Assembly: GCA_043228905.1 (NCBI GenBank)
Contig: JBHGNT010000008.1
Span: 3,286,001 to 3,350,000 of the forward strand
DNA from: Azolla caroliniana
Lineage: Eukaryota > Polypodiophyta
Direction: 5' to 3'
DNA length: 64,000 nt
In this document: positions 13,643-26,100 of the stretch, one piece after another
Layout of the letters: each line of letters begins with the position of its first letter
Numbering within the stretch: the first letter of the stretch is position 1
Notes under the pieces: generated by a model
Database searches by the model: none
What the model was told of the DNA's origin: nothing
The model's input: the letters and a program-made list of their open reading frames with translations, nothing else
Position numbers and translations under genes: made by a program

Positions 13643-15349
13643 CAGCTGAATGGTTCAGCAGAAGTGGTGTAAGATCTGCTTGTATTTGGTTTTGGAATAT
13701 ATACATGCTAAAACTATGTGATATCTTGTGCATTCTGGTCCCTTTTTCCTAAATGGCAAAGTAGGGGAACTAAGTGCTTGTACCCACGATCATATTTCAG
13801 CTCAGGTAGTCCAGAAAAATAATTTGATTGTAGAGTTCATATAAATTTTATTATGTAATACATTCTTAACCATTTGTCTCATTTACAGGAACTAAACGGT
13901 TCGTCTAAACAGCTGTATTTTGTCTGTACTCTATCAGTTGGCTTCTACCGCTGGCTACATTGAAATATATACATATCTTTTTGGCAATCCGCTTACATAG
14001 ATAAGCAAGCTGTGTAAATTTCGGTAATGCCATATGCAAGATGCAATCAAAGTTGGCAGAGAGAGATCATCATCCTGCTTTGTTGTAAAGTTTTTTATTG
14101 GAGGATTTCTTCAACACGAGCCGTACACAAGTTGTCATCTATATCCACAGTTATGCATGTCTTTGTGCAAACATGATAAGAAATGTTTGGCAATGGGTTG
14201 TTAAGATTTATCTCCCATAAATGGATTGTATCAATTTGGTGTATCAACTTGTGGTCATTCAATGGATGTAAATATGAATTTCTTTCTTTGTATTGGATTT
14301 GCACAATTGTTTCATAGGATCAAATTGAGAGGAGAATTTTCCTTTACATATATGGGCCATAATATAAATATGGCATTTCAATCAATGTGCTAGCAGGGGT
14401 AAACTTGTGGACAGTAGAAACTGTTGTGGTTGTTGAATGAAGGCAGAGATGAGGCATGGATAGCATCGTTGCAGCCCTATTTCACCTAGATTCAATATAT
14501 GTGCGCTTAATTGATTCAGAAGCCTAGGCTATTTGTACCAACAATTATGGAGAAGAAAAGTCGGCTGAATCAAAGGTTATTCATACTGACATTCCTTGGT
14601 ATATGGGGCATCGCAAACGATGGCATGGGAATTTTTGGGAGTAACAATTGACTGCATTCATAACTAATGAGGATCAGAGGAACTTTTAAAATAAATACTT
14701 TGGAGTGAAGTAGATACCATCCATAAACAAATAGGTGCACTCAATACAGTATGGTACACTTAACCATGAGGTCACCCACTTGATACAAAAACATGAAAGT
14801 TTAACACAGCATATTCTGCCAGCAAACTTTTCGAGAGCAGTTATGGATACAAGAAGTGGGGATTCAATGTTCATATATTGTTTAGGAATTACAACACTAG
14901 ATATTCACTCATGCATTAGGTTGAACAAATGTATATCTCGTAGTGCTATGCAATTGTTGAGGGCTTTTGCTTCACATTTAAAGCAATCGAATGATGATGA
15001 GTTTGGTACGACAACCTAATGCGTACGCCGTGCAACTTATGATGTACCAAACGGACAACCTCATGATTGTCGAATCGGTGTCACCGAGTGTGTATGCCTT
15101 TCGGTGGCATAATGATGGATCAAAACGAGGAAGTCTCGATGAGTTTAATACGACGAGCAACACTGCATCGATACTACGCAGCGGATCTGATGAGAGTCTG
15201 GGTCCCGACGGATTTGATGGAAGCAATGCAATCGAGATGCCGCAGCAGGGGATCCCCTGCCATGTATTATTGATCTTCACAACTGATGACTTAAACCATG
15301 AGACCTTAGATCATGTTGAATTGACCGATCTCTCTTCCCTTCGGAGGGA
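13643..15349. other. Intergenic: ATX 3' flank and upstream region of the next gene
   Basis: The 3' UTR and poly(A) region of ATX should lie in the first few hundred bases. The rest is spacer plus the promoter of the 163-residue gene. Overlapping open frames on both strands at 14978-15377 have no recognisable domain and run into the true first exon, so I treat them as chance. Confidence 0.45.
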
Positions 15350-17589
15350 ATGCATCGCACCATCGCAGAGCGGGTGAAGTCTAGATTCACACAGAGCATC
15401 AGCGCTGTCTCAGACACCTACATCTCCATTAAGGTTCTTCTTCTTCTCCTCTTTGCTTATGTTTTCTGATTTGTTGATGCCGAATGAAAGTTCTTCCCTT
15501 CTTCTTCTTTTCGTCCTCACAGGACGTCTTTGAGAGACATAAAGTCGTCTTAACAATTGCTGCATCTGTAGCTTCTGCAGGCGCTGCTTGGACAGGTATT
15601 TACAATTCAGAGTAATTTCTTCTTGGATCAGTGTGTAAATTCAATGAATTCTGTGATGTTCCTGGTGCAAGGTGACTTGAGCACATCCAATAGATCTGCC
15701 ATATACATAACATCGAGATCATAAGCCCATTGAAATGGCGCAGACCTCAAATATTAGTGTAGAAATAAATTGTTTGATATTTATTTATTTATCTATCTAT
15801 ATATATGTGAATATGCAGAATTTATTTGTTTATTTCGATTTGGAAACCAAGCAGGACCTAAGGGCCAACAAAAAGAAGCATTTCATGTCTTCTGTGAGAG
15901 ATGAAAAATGATACTGATGCTCAAGAATTTCCATAATAAGCATTTGCAAATTGTAGTTTGGAGTCCACATTATGGCTGCAGGAAAACGGTGTGTAGGTAT
16001 AGATCATGGTGCTTGGAGGTCACATATGATCAATGATACCAAAGGAAACATTTTCATGCAGTATTTGTCTGGAGCTGTTCTAAGGCACACCTCAATGCTC
16101 AAGAATTGCTTGTTGGTATTGTAATTGAGCGTCCACATTGTAATTTGTGATATGGAGAGAGAAAAATGTGTAAGGATGGATAGGTGATGGATTACGATTT
16201 GGAGAAAGCAAGTTTGAATGTGATGGAAAGCTGATTGTTACCTTTCTTGACTTAGATAGTGTTTCTGAAAGTCTCTCAAATTTACATCGTCCAACTTGGA
16301 GTTACAATGTAGAGAAGGTCAATAGTTTGTATTTCGAGGGAAGATCTTTCAGTTAGTTGACGAGTAAGTTGGAATTGGGTACAATTAAATTTTGTAGAAA
16401 CTATAAGGCCGAAGGAAAAGATAACCATTGATGATCTCTTATTTTTCTTTCAAAGGCAGTCACTTGTTACAAACCTGGTGCCTTCTCCACTATTTATTTG
16501 GCTTAAAGAAGCTTTGACCACAAATGTTGAATGTATTTTGCGTTGTGCTTTTAAAGTAGAGGGCTAAGTCATGGAAGATGGAATGTGATCTTTAAAATTA
16601 ACATTTCAATTGTGTATTGAGTTGTACAGGATATGCAGCACGACAATTGCACCAAAAGAAGGTGGAGGCACGGTTGGACACGATAGAACATGTGGTAAAT
16701 ATATGTGCACCCTGCCCCTCTCTCTTTCTTGTCTATCTACTTTGATGTGATTATAGATCTGGCTTTGTTTGGATGGAAACATGAATTCAAATCATCGCTC
16801 ATGTGGTTATCTTGTTTTGGATAGCATAGGCCTGTTTACAGGCTCCCTTTGTAGGGATGTAACATCAACTTAAGATCATGTTGTATGTTCCTAACTTTTC
16901 TGGGTAGCATAGGCCATCTTAACCTCCTTAGTGGCTAATATAGTTTTTCATTCATCAATTCGTTCTCACCCTTCATATTCACGTATGGAGCTGAGCAAGT
17001 GTCTTTCTTATCTTCACTTTGTGCAGATGACAAATGTTCATAATCTTGAGGAAAGACAAGTTAAGGAATTGACAAATACTGGTGTGAGTATGACATCTTG
17101 TGCCGTGACTGCAGGCACAACATTTCTGATTGGGTAAAACTATGAACTTTGCATTCACAAATATGCCATAAAATAAAGAAGTGGAGTTGTGTATAACCTT
17201 TCCCATAGGGATCCTGTAAGCTGTGCATGAGTTTTGTCAGTGTTCAGGGCTTTTTTCTTCATTAATTGGCAGAATTTCTTATTCATACATGAATGTAATA
17301 GGAAACAATGAGAAAATACCACAACGATATAGGAATTTTCCACATACTTTCTATATTTCTATCATATTTGAATGGTCACACCTCTCTGTAAACTGTTGTG
17401 CATTATTTTCATGGATTGTCCTTCAGGTATGGATTAGGCTTTCGTGGAGGTCGACATCGCACACTGAAAAGAATTGAAAGACAACAGCAGAAATTATTAG
17501 CACCGAAAACATCAGCCTTATGGGGGTTACGAAATCGATTGAAGCTTATGAATCGAGAGAAAATTCCAGAAGCTTCGAAGCCCAGTTAG
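15350..17589 (+). CDS. Small conserved-looking membrane protein, function unknown
   Basis: Five exons join in frame: 15350-15433, 15523-15595, 16630-16694, 17027-17133 and 17427-17589, giving 163 residues. All have GT-AG borders. Exon 1 (MHRTIAERVKSRFTQS...) is amphipathic. A first hydrophobic segment (VVLTIAASVASAGAAW) spans about residues 36-51. Next come a charged, probably coiled-coil stretch at about 56-92 (HQKKVEARLDTIEHV, LEERQVKEL), a second hydrophobic segment at about 95-115 (CAVTAGTTFLIGYGLGF), and a strongly basic tail (RGGRHRTLKRIERQQQK). The layout suggests two membrane passes with a basic C-terminus. I do not recognise the family, and the organelle cannot be fixed from sequence. 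Support comes from clean splice sites and an uninterrupted joined frame, not from homology. Confidence 0.72.
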
Positions 17590-18188
17590 ACTTCTTCGGC
17601 TGTTAATGTGGGGTATTTTTGGAGGTCGTATCCAACATAGCTGATCTCACAACTATTATTTGAGCAACGCCAATTCTCAATGGGAGGGGAGCTACATACA
17701 AATTACAGCTTTCCTTAGAACTGGTGATCATGCTCCATTCTATGAATGTGTGTATCATATGTGTTATAGTGGCACTAATATATATTTCACAAAGTCACGT
17801 GTAATGGATGTGTCAATTAGTAAGAAAACAGGAAAGTATGTGCTAAAGCACAAGGTGGAAGCATTGCCTTCATACATTGCATACAAGATTCATGATGTCT
17901 TCAATTATTTTTTAATAAGCGATTTCTTATGATGTTTCCATGGCCGATCTTTTCTTTCTCTCCATTGTTTTTCTTTTGCATATTTTGAATCTCAGATTGG
18001 ATGTTAAGTATAAAAGTTTCATGTTGGAACATTGCAAGTAGTATAAATTAGCATCCCAATACTATTCTTGGTGCAGGTTGTGATCTCTTGCTTCTTCCTA
18101 CTGCTTGTGTGTTTCACTGCTCTCTTAATGGAACTTCGAGGTGTGTATGCATGTGTTGTGGTTCCCATGCTCAAAAAACTTGTGAAAG
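17590..18188. other. 3' flank of the small membrane-protein gene
   Basis: Probably contains the 3' UTR. An open frame at 17660-17932 has no family motif and is left uncalled. Confidence 0.4.
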
Positions 18189-18196
18189 GAGCATGC

Positions 18197-18492
18197 TAGG
18201 AAACGGCAACAGTTTGATTTCAGCTTAACCGGTTTGTCCTTGTCCAAACCAAACCGATTAAGCCTTAACCAGTTTGGGAGTTTTCAAACTTGAACTGATC
18301 TGATCCGAAAACCAGTTTAGCCAAACCGAATAAGCCTTAACTGGTTTGGATTAAACCGGTTCAGTTCAGCTTGAGCAATCCCAAACCGAGCTCAAATTAG
18401 ATAAGAAACTCAAGCTAAACGAAGCCGAACCAAACCGTCAAACAATTAAACAACTCGGTTCAGGCTTGAGTTGAGCTGTTGTTGCCTCTTAA
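18197..18492. mobile_element. hAT-like MITE (non-autonomous DNA transposon)
   Basis: A 296-bp element flanked by the 8-bp direct repeat GAGCATGC (18189-18196 and 18493-18500). Its left end reads TAGGAAACGGCAACAG, and the right end in reverse complement reads TTAAGAGGCAACAACAG, so the two form imperfect terminal inverted repeats. The body is built of degenerate AACCGG and AAACCAGTT motifs on both strands and has no coding capacity. An 8-bp duplication and TAGG-like ends fit the hAT superfamily. Confidence 0.72.
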
Positions 18493-18500
18493 GAGCATGC

Positions 18501-20100
18501 GACACATGTTACCTATGCATTTTAATGGGAAACATGGGAGTAAACTGAAGGTGGCCAACCATTATTTTGAGCTAGATTGAATCATTGACGACCTCCTGCT
18601 TCACTCCTTCTCATACATTGTATCAAGATATGTCTTGCATGTTCATTGAGGAATTCTTGCATGCATTGTTTATATAATTATTAGTATCATATTATGTGTT
18701 CCCTTGTGGGATTAGCACCCATCAAAAAGCCTTAAGGCATATGTATCATGTGATTGATATTCAAATCATCTCTCTATTATTGGAGAAGTAGAACTTGAAA
18801 TTTGTTGGGCATGTAGGCCACATCCACTTGGATTATGATGCTCAACAACCTCTCCACTAAAAACCAAATCTATCATTTGATAACACGAGAGCATATTTCC
18901 TTGCTTTTGAGAGTCTCCATCATGAATTAACCAATATTAAAGATCTTCAAAATATACTATCTCATCTCATTTAAGCACGACTAGAATATTGTTAGGACAA
19001 AGTCAAAATCATTTCTTTTGTTGATAATAATAATGAGAAATTATTCTAAGAGGTATCCCCTATGGAACACAAGACCATCTAATCTTTGGCACGAGACATC
19101 ACCAACTCAGCTCCATGTCTCTCTCTCATGCTCAAGTTTCACCTCCTTCACTACTTGATGAATCCTTTGTAGCTTCTTCATATAATGACCTATGGAAATG
19201 GATATTATAAAGAATTGAGCAAGTGAAAGGTTTTAAGGTTTTAAGGTTTTAGTGTTTTAGTTAACATTGTTGCACCAAAGTACCAACCTTAGAGATTTAT
19301 GATTGGAACATAACTTTTTTATTTATATATAGCTCAAATCAACCCTTGCAAGTTGGGGGACAATGATCACATTAGGCCTAAGTGCAACATATGCACGGGT
19401 TTATATCTTGCTAGTTTCACAAATTTATTATATGCTAATGCACTTGGGTCTATATCACGATTTGGTCTTAGCCACTTGGGCTCAAATCTTATTGTCTAAA
19501 TTGGCTTTCTAGAGGTTATATCATCTTTTAATGTTCTTCCCAAATTTACTTCTTACTTGATTAGGTTGGTGTGAAGAAACGTATTATTGTTTGCCCTTTT
19601 GTCAGCAAGAGTAGGTGTCGATCACTCTCAAACGAAGCTTTAATCCTACTCTTTGACTTAATCACATTCATGAGATTAAATGGTTGCTTGGTTATGAGAG
19701 AGTTCAGTATAATCCAAGCACTCGTTTGAAGAGAAACAATACAAGAAATCACCAACACCACTAAGCTTCCAATAGTTTGTGATGTTATATGCAAGCCTTT
19801 AGTATAAGTCACAATTGGGAGGCTATATAGGCTACCTTATTTTGTCTATTATACTACATCTTCAAGGATCTTTGATGCATCCTTGAACCACAAAATAGGA
19901 GGTGAGATGTTTATGGGATACTTAAGATACACTTCTATGGAATTTATGGGTTAAAGACATGATGTTCGAGTTTTTGTTGAATAACCTAACTAGGTTGCCT
20001 CCCCATGTCTATTATAACAAGTTATTGGAATGGACAATGAGGGTGGTAAAGATGAGATGATTGAGGGTCAATTTGTATCTCCCTAGTGAGTCTCTTGTTA
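18501..20100. other. Intergenic spacer, no gene recognised
   Basis: AT-rich sequence with no recognised domains. The last part (about 19850-20100) may be the decayed upstream portion of the LINE that follows. Confidence 0.4.
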
Positions 20101-20109
20101 TCCTCTCGT

Positions 20110-21360
20110 AATGTTGGTGAAATGTGTTCATGAGTATGTCACTTCTCTCACTCTCTCTTTCTCTGTTTTATATTGTTGCTTCGTAGACTTCAAGAAAGCT
20201 TTTGATATGGTATTTTGTGGGCATCTTTGGAGGCAAATGGAAGAACTCGAGGTGCTAAGTGAATATATTCTTGCAATTTCCCGAGTCTATGAGAAGGTTA
20301 TATGTTGTATGCATATATGCATATATGCTTGATAGACTTTCGGATTTTTTCAATAACATGATTGGTGTTAAGCAAGTATTCCCACTCTCACCAACTCTAT
20401 TTGGTCTATAAATTGATGAATTGAAAGAAATGGTTACTAAGTTTGTAATGGAAGAAGGCATTGAAGACGTTGTCATTAGGAATGTAGCCATCATGCTTTT
20501 ATTATGTGTGGATTGGAATTTTTTTGCATGCAAGTGTCCATACTCTAAAACAAATTTTATGTTTGTGAAGAGCCAAAAAAAGATAAACTATGCACTATGC
20601 ACAATAATTCGTCACTTAAATGTTTGGAAAGCTTCAAATATCTTAACCTTGAAGTTTCTTCAAATCATGGATGAAATGAATGTGGGATCCACCACTTAGA
20701 GGCAATAAAGTGAGAATATTATGCATTTGAGAACACATGCAATCATGGAGAAATTTAAGTGTTGGGTCCTCATGAAATACCTTTTCGACACTTTGGTGAT
20801 ACCGGTGCTTCTCTATAGGGTAGAAGTATGGGGTGGTCGCATCCATAAATCTATTTGGAAAGAGTTTGAAATTTTCCAAAAGTATATTCTTACAAAGTTT
20901 CTACAAGTTAAGAAACAAACGCCATATAACCTCCGCTTACTTGAAACGAGATTGCTTCCCATCGAGATAATGACCATGGAAAGGGTTATTGAATAAGTGC
21001 TTAAAGTTCTAAAAAGTCCCTCACATCAACTTCCTATAATTGCATGGGAAGCAAGCAAAAAGATTCAAAAAACACATAAAACCAAAAATTTGTGTTCCGA
21101 TTGAACGTAAGATATGGAAAAATGGTTTGGTAGATGGGATGATGCAACACACTTGCTTCATGATGCACCACTAGATTCCTTTGTAAACGAGCCTTTTTGC
21201 AACGCCAATGTATCATGGCATGTGAAAAATGTGGATTGTCATGCTTCATGCATTATTATACTACACATATTGCACCCAACTACAAAACCATATTCTTCAC
21301 CAAACAGGAAAACTGTGCATATCAACATGTTAGAGACCACTCTATTATTTGCCATGTGAT
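20110..21360 (+). mobile_element. Decayed LINE retrotransposon, RT to C-terminus
   Basis: Translated pieces in shifting frames match a LINE ORF2 in the correct order. FVDFKKAFD plus LWRQMEELEV (20180-20250) is the RT palm motif. IGVKQVFPLSPTLFGL with IDELKEMV (about 20360-20430) is the next RT block, followed by ESFKYL-like sequence (about 20630). The post-RT block LYRVEVWGGRIHKSIWKEF...LLETRLLPIEIMTMERV spans 20810-20990, and a WFGRWDDATHLLHDAPLDSF segment starts at about 21120. The YADD catalytic box is not intact. Multiple stops and frame changes show it is inactive. Same family as the fragment at 1840-2785. Confidence 0.8.
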
Positions 21361-21540
21361 TCATTGTTTCTGTGCGACTTAGTTCAAACATATTGCAATG
21401 TGACACTAGGCATTGAGGCACACACGATGAGAGTGGTTGACTTTGCCATGTGATTCATTGTTTCCACGCTCCTTAGCTCAAACACATTGCAATGTGAGAC
21501 AGGGCATTGGGGCACACTTTGCCCGAAAGAAGTAGTGGAG
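21351..21540. repeat. Diverged direct duplication, about 94-bp period
   Basis: A block beginning gccatgtgattcattgtttc recurs at 21351 and 21445, with the following tgcaatgtgacac...ggcattg...ggcacac stretch also repeated. It lies at the 3' end of the LINE relic. Confidence 0.65.
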
Positions 21541-21789
21541 TCTTAGTATCACGCTTTGATAAAATGCTCTACCTTTGATCATATTCGACTATGCTTTCCA
21601 TACATCTTCGACCAAACCCATCTCTTACACGAACTTCCCTCACAATCACAATGTGTATTATCGACTGCAACATTCATTGGTAAAGTTCTGAAACATCGAG
21701 ATTCATTACTCACTTTCACATGTATTACTTGAAACGTAATATCGTTGATCTCATAGGTCATATTTGGCCTCCCGAAGACGATAATTGAA

Positions 21790-22165
21790 TCTATCTATCC
21801 ATCCATCCCTATCTCTTGCACACACACATATTGATGAACAAACCAACCTTAGCGGTGAGTTATTTATTATTTAGAACGAAATCACATTGTTTATATTTCA
21901 TTTGTTCTTACATCAACATACATACGTGTAGACATTCAAATCAACACACACACACACACACACGTACGTACATGAATACATACATACATACATAACAAGA
22001 CATCCATACATCCATACATACATAGATACGTAGATGCATAGATAGATAGATACGTACATACATACATACATACATAGCAAGACATACATACATACATACA
22101 TAGCAAGACATCCATACATCCATACATCCATACATAACAAGACGTACATACATAGATACGATGAC
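21790..22165. repeat. Compound microsatellite (CATC, CA, CATA, GATA units)
   Basis: Successive runs of ATCC, CACA, ACAT and AGAT units, including an internally duplicated ATAGCAAGACATACAT / ATAACAAGACATCCAT segment. Frames through it (Met-Tyr-Val-Cys) are artefacts. Confidence 0.9.
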
Positions 22166-22172
22166 ATATGTA

Positions 22173-22430
22173 CACTCACTCAATGAAGGAAAGTGAGCGG
22201 GTTTTCATCACCATCATCATCATTAACAATCAAAATAAAAATCATTAACAATCGACATAAACATACACACTCAAGCAAGGAAAGTGAGCGGGTTTTCATC
22301 ATCATCATTAACAATCAACATAAACATCATTAACAATAAAAATAAACATACAATCACTGAAGCAAGGAAAGTGAGAGCGGGTTTTCATCATCATCATCAT
22401 TATCATTAACAGTCAACATAAACATTGTCT
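22173..22430. repeat. Minisatellite, three diverged copies
   Basis: Three copies of a block containing AAGGAAAGTGAG(A)GCGGGTTTTCATCATC, then CATTAACAATCAACATAAACAT. They start near 22173, 22270 and 22350. The array ends about 120 bp before the heat-shock element of the DnaJ gene. Confidence 0.8.
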
Positions 22431-22550
22431 TCATGTTATGATCGGACGGACAATGATATGAATATCATCATCTTCATTTGATGAGAAGCCCGGCGGCCCA
22501 GAGGAGGAGGAGGCACGCATGGTTAAAACTTAATGTTAGAGTTGGTTCAT

Positions 22551-22566
22551 GGAAGCTTCTAGAAGT
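22551..22566 (+). promoter_or_regulatory. Heat-shock element upstream of DnaJ gene
   Basis: GGAAGCTTCTAGAAGT contains three alternating nGAAn/nTTCn units in exact 5-bp register (GAA 22552-22554, TTC 22557-22559, GAA 22562-22564), the canonical trimeric heat-shock-factor site. It lies about 560 bp upstream of the DnaJ ATG, and plant genes of this DnaJ class are commonly heat-induced. Its role is inferred. Confidence 0.7.
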
Positions 22567-22616
22567 CCATGGGCGGCCAAATAACGACCTAGCTCACCTC
22601 AATTGGACGGTGGCGA

Positions 22617-23118
22617 TTGCGCCGATCCTGCAGATTTAGGGCAACGATCGGACGGTCTACATCTCATCTCTCTCATCTCTGTCTGTCTGTCTGTTTCTTT
22701 CTTTCATTCCTTCCTTCCGCCATAGCTCGCTCTCGCTCTCCCTCTGCAGACACGCGAGAAGCGAGAGGCGCATCCCGCTATCTCTTACCTCCAGCTTCCC
22801 CACCCCGGTAGGCTTCTGGATCCAGAAGAAAAGCTTGCGCTTTCTCTCTCTCTCTCTCTTGCGGACATCTCAACTGTTTGATCTTTGCTTCCAACTATAC
22901 GGCCTTCAGTTATACATTGAAAAGAAAGCAAGATAAGGCTTCAACTGTTTGATCTTTTCTTCAACTGTTTGATCTTTGCTTCACAACAGAGAAGCCCGCT
23001 CCGTTCCCTAGGGATCCGAAGTCTTTGATTGAGATTCTCGCTATTTCTTCTGTTTCATCCTATTCTGAGACGGATCTTCCTCTCCGAGATCTTGCGTGTC
23101 TTATTTAGAACTTACACC
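22617..23118 (+). promoter_or_regulatory. Promoter/5' leader of DnaJ gene
   Basis: Pyrimidine-rich sequence with CT and TCTG runs (22665-22700, 22840-22860), typical of a plant 5' UTR. Three copies of CAACTGTTTGATCTTT occur near 22870, 22940 and 22964. I cannot place the transcription start or exclude a leader intron. Confidence 0.5.
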
Positions 23119-26100
23119 ATGTTTGGCCGAGCTCCGAAGAAGAGTGATAACACCAGATACTACGATGTTCTGGGTGTTGCGAAGAGTGCCTCGGCTGATG
23201 AGCTCAAGAAAGCTTACCGAAAAGCAGCCATCAAGAACCATCCAGACAAAGGAGGCGATCCTGAGAAGGTTTCGTTATATATTTAGTTTTTTGTTTGATG
23301 GAAATTTATTCTGGAATTTTCCTGGTCCTTTTGAAATTTCCGATCTTCTTGTATGGAACCTTACACCTCTCGTATACAATTCTATATCATTCTGATGAGA
23401 ATGTGGATCATTCAGATTAAATATATACCTTTTTAAGTTTTTGATATTTGGATGAAGTTTTTTTGTTTTTCTTTTGTGTTACTGTACTAATCTCGTAAAG
23501 TCCATCGTTTTATCCTTCCTTCCTTCCTTTCTGACGAGTATTTAGCACATTATCTGTCTGCGTTTTTTGTTAGTGTCCTGCCAATATTTTTTAGTAAAAA
23601 TGATGTTTTCATTTTCTTCCATATTGAATCTTGTGTGTTTTCGATTGTTTTTCAATGATAGAGACTTATCTGTCTGTAAATGAAGCTTAAGCTTTTATGC
23701 TATTTAGATCTTTCAAATGAATGTGAAGTGAATTTCTATTAATCCATTTCATGTTTGGGTTTGTCTGCCTCTGTCGGTAAAACTCATATCGTGCATATTC
23801 TTTCAATCCGCCAGGTCAACATCTGTTCAGCATATTGTCTCAGGGTTCTGTCTATCAGTGAATGCATGCTGTGTGTATCTCTTTGAATTTTTTCATTTTA
23901 AGATATGCTTGAAGAACACGAAATCTTGAAGGTTCAAAAGTCTTTCTATTAGCATCTTTACTTAGGGTTCTGTCTGTCAGTGAATGCATGCTGTGTGTAT
24001 CTCTTTGAATTTTTTAATTTTAAGATATGCTTGAAGAACACGAAATCTGGAAAATTGTATCAGCAAAGTGAGTATTTTTCGTCTTTATGTTTCAGTTTAA
24101 AGAGTTAGCACAAGCATATGAAGTCTTGAGCGATCCTGAGAAAAGGGAAATTTATGATCAATATGGCGAAGACGCTCTCAAGGAAGGAATGGGTGGTGGT
24201 GGTGGTGGTCACAACCCATTTGACATTTTTGAGTCCTTCTTTGGTGGAAGTCCCTTTGGAGGTTTGTTTCTTTTATCTCCTTGTATATTTTAAAACTACT
24301 AGTAACTTATTGGTGAATATCAGAGGATTTCTGTTTTTTCTTGTAAGAAGTTGATTAACTGGGGATTGGGAAAAGGCTGCCTGCAACGATGGTCGCTATG
24401 AAAATATATCTTGTTTCTTTTACCTATGTGATCCTTTTTTATTCTGTGGCAATCTTTCTCATCGTTTTGTGATTTCGGTTTGTTATTGCTGATAGGAGGT
24501 AGCAGCCGTGGCAGTAGAAGACAGAGGCGTGGTGAGGATGTTGTGCATCCGTTGAAGGTGTCCCTTGAAGACTTATATAATGGAACCTCGAAGAAGCTGT
24601 CGTTGGCTAGGAAAGTCCTCTGTGCAAAGTGTAAAGGGTATGCATTCATCTCTTGTTTCCTCACCCATCTTTTTTCTAGTTGTGTATCTTTATTTATCCT
24701 AAATTTGTGTTGTTTTCTCTTCATTCTGTGACAGAACTGGCTCCAAATCAGGAGCTTCAATGAAGTGTGCTGGTTGCCAAGGGTCTGGCGTGAAGGTTTC
24801 TGTCAGGCAACTTGGTCCTGGAATGATACAACAGGTGCAACATGCATGTCCTCAATGTAAAGGTTCAGGTATGTTATAAGAATATTGTTAATGGCAAAGT
24901 TGTATTAGTTGTTCCTATACTAACCTCCAATGTATGCATCAATATAGGAGAGACTATTAGCGAGAAAGATAAATGTCCCAATTGTAAAGGTGAGAAGATA
25001 GTTCAAGATAAGAAAGTATTGGAAGTACATGTAGAAAAGGGTATGCAAAATGGACAGAAGATTACATTCCCTGGTGAAGCTGATGAAGCGGTAATACATC
25101 TAGCTATAACATTAAATGTAAAGCATCTTGCGTTATCAAGGAAGGAGTAAGTTTGATGGCATTTATCTTCTTGCAGCCTGATACTGTGACTGGTGATATA
25201 GTATTCGTGCTACAGCTCAAGGAACATGCAAGGTTTAAAAGAAAGGGTGATGATCTGTTTGTAGAGCATGCCTTGAACCTTACAGAGGCTCTGTGTGGCT
25301 TCCAATTTGTTCTGCAGCATCTTGATGGACGACAGTTATTGATTAAATCAAACGCTGGAGAGATTGTGAAACCAGGTTTGTAATCTTTGCCTTTAATGAA
25401 GTTTGATCAAATATTGCTTCTAATCACTGTGTGATCTTATTTTGTTAATAGTACTAAAGAAATTAACTGTGTGTCTGATCTGTAACATTAATGCAACCAT
25501 ATAAATTGCTCATATCTCTTGTGCTTTGTAGAATTATTTATTAATTTTATGATGTATTTTGTTCTTATTAGAATAGAGGAGTACCCGCTCTTGTTTCTTT
25601 GGACCTGATTTGTTGTGACCTTAGCATTTACTCTGGTGTTGGTCTAGTATTACTTCTATGCTCTTCGTGAATTAATTTGTTAACATTACTATAAAACGAC
25701 CATGTTCGTGAATTTATTTGTTCATGTATATTGTGGTTGATAGCATTATTTAACAATGCTACAATGTATCTGAGAAGTACTTGCACTTGTATTTCTTTGA
25801 ACCATGTGAAGGTGCTTGTTTTTTGTTTAGCAGGCTGGTTGTTTTAATGCCATCTATTATCTGATCCTTTAAATTGTGATGTGTTCTTGCCCTTTATGGG
25901 CGAACTTATAGCTCATGCAACCCCACAAATAAAGAAATTTGAGCTATTCTTGCGAGTTTCCACAATTTTTAGCTTTTTTTGGTGAACGTTACTTGTTATT
26001 TTGTAATACCATATTTTGTTGTAAAATTGGTTAATCATTCATCAAAAGCATTATGCATAAAAATAGTTGAAAGCTTTGTAAACCTTACAAATTAACCATT

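Noticed and set aside
14978-15377. Overlapping open frames on both strands upstream of the 163-residue gene
   Set aside because: No domain, and the true exon 1 with a good splice donor occupies the 3' part in another reading frame.
21913-22183. Three overlapping minus-strand frames of MYVCM type
   Set aside because: Same artefact of a CATA/CA microsatellite.
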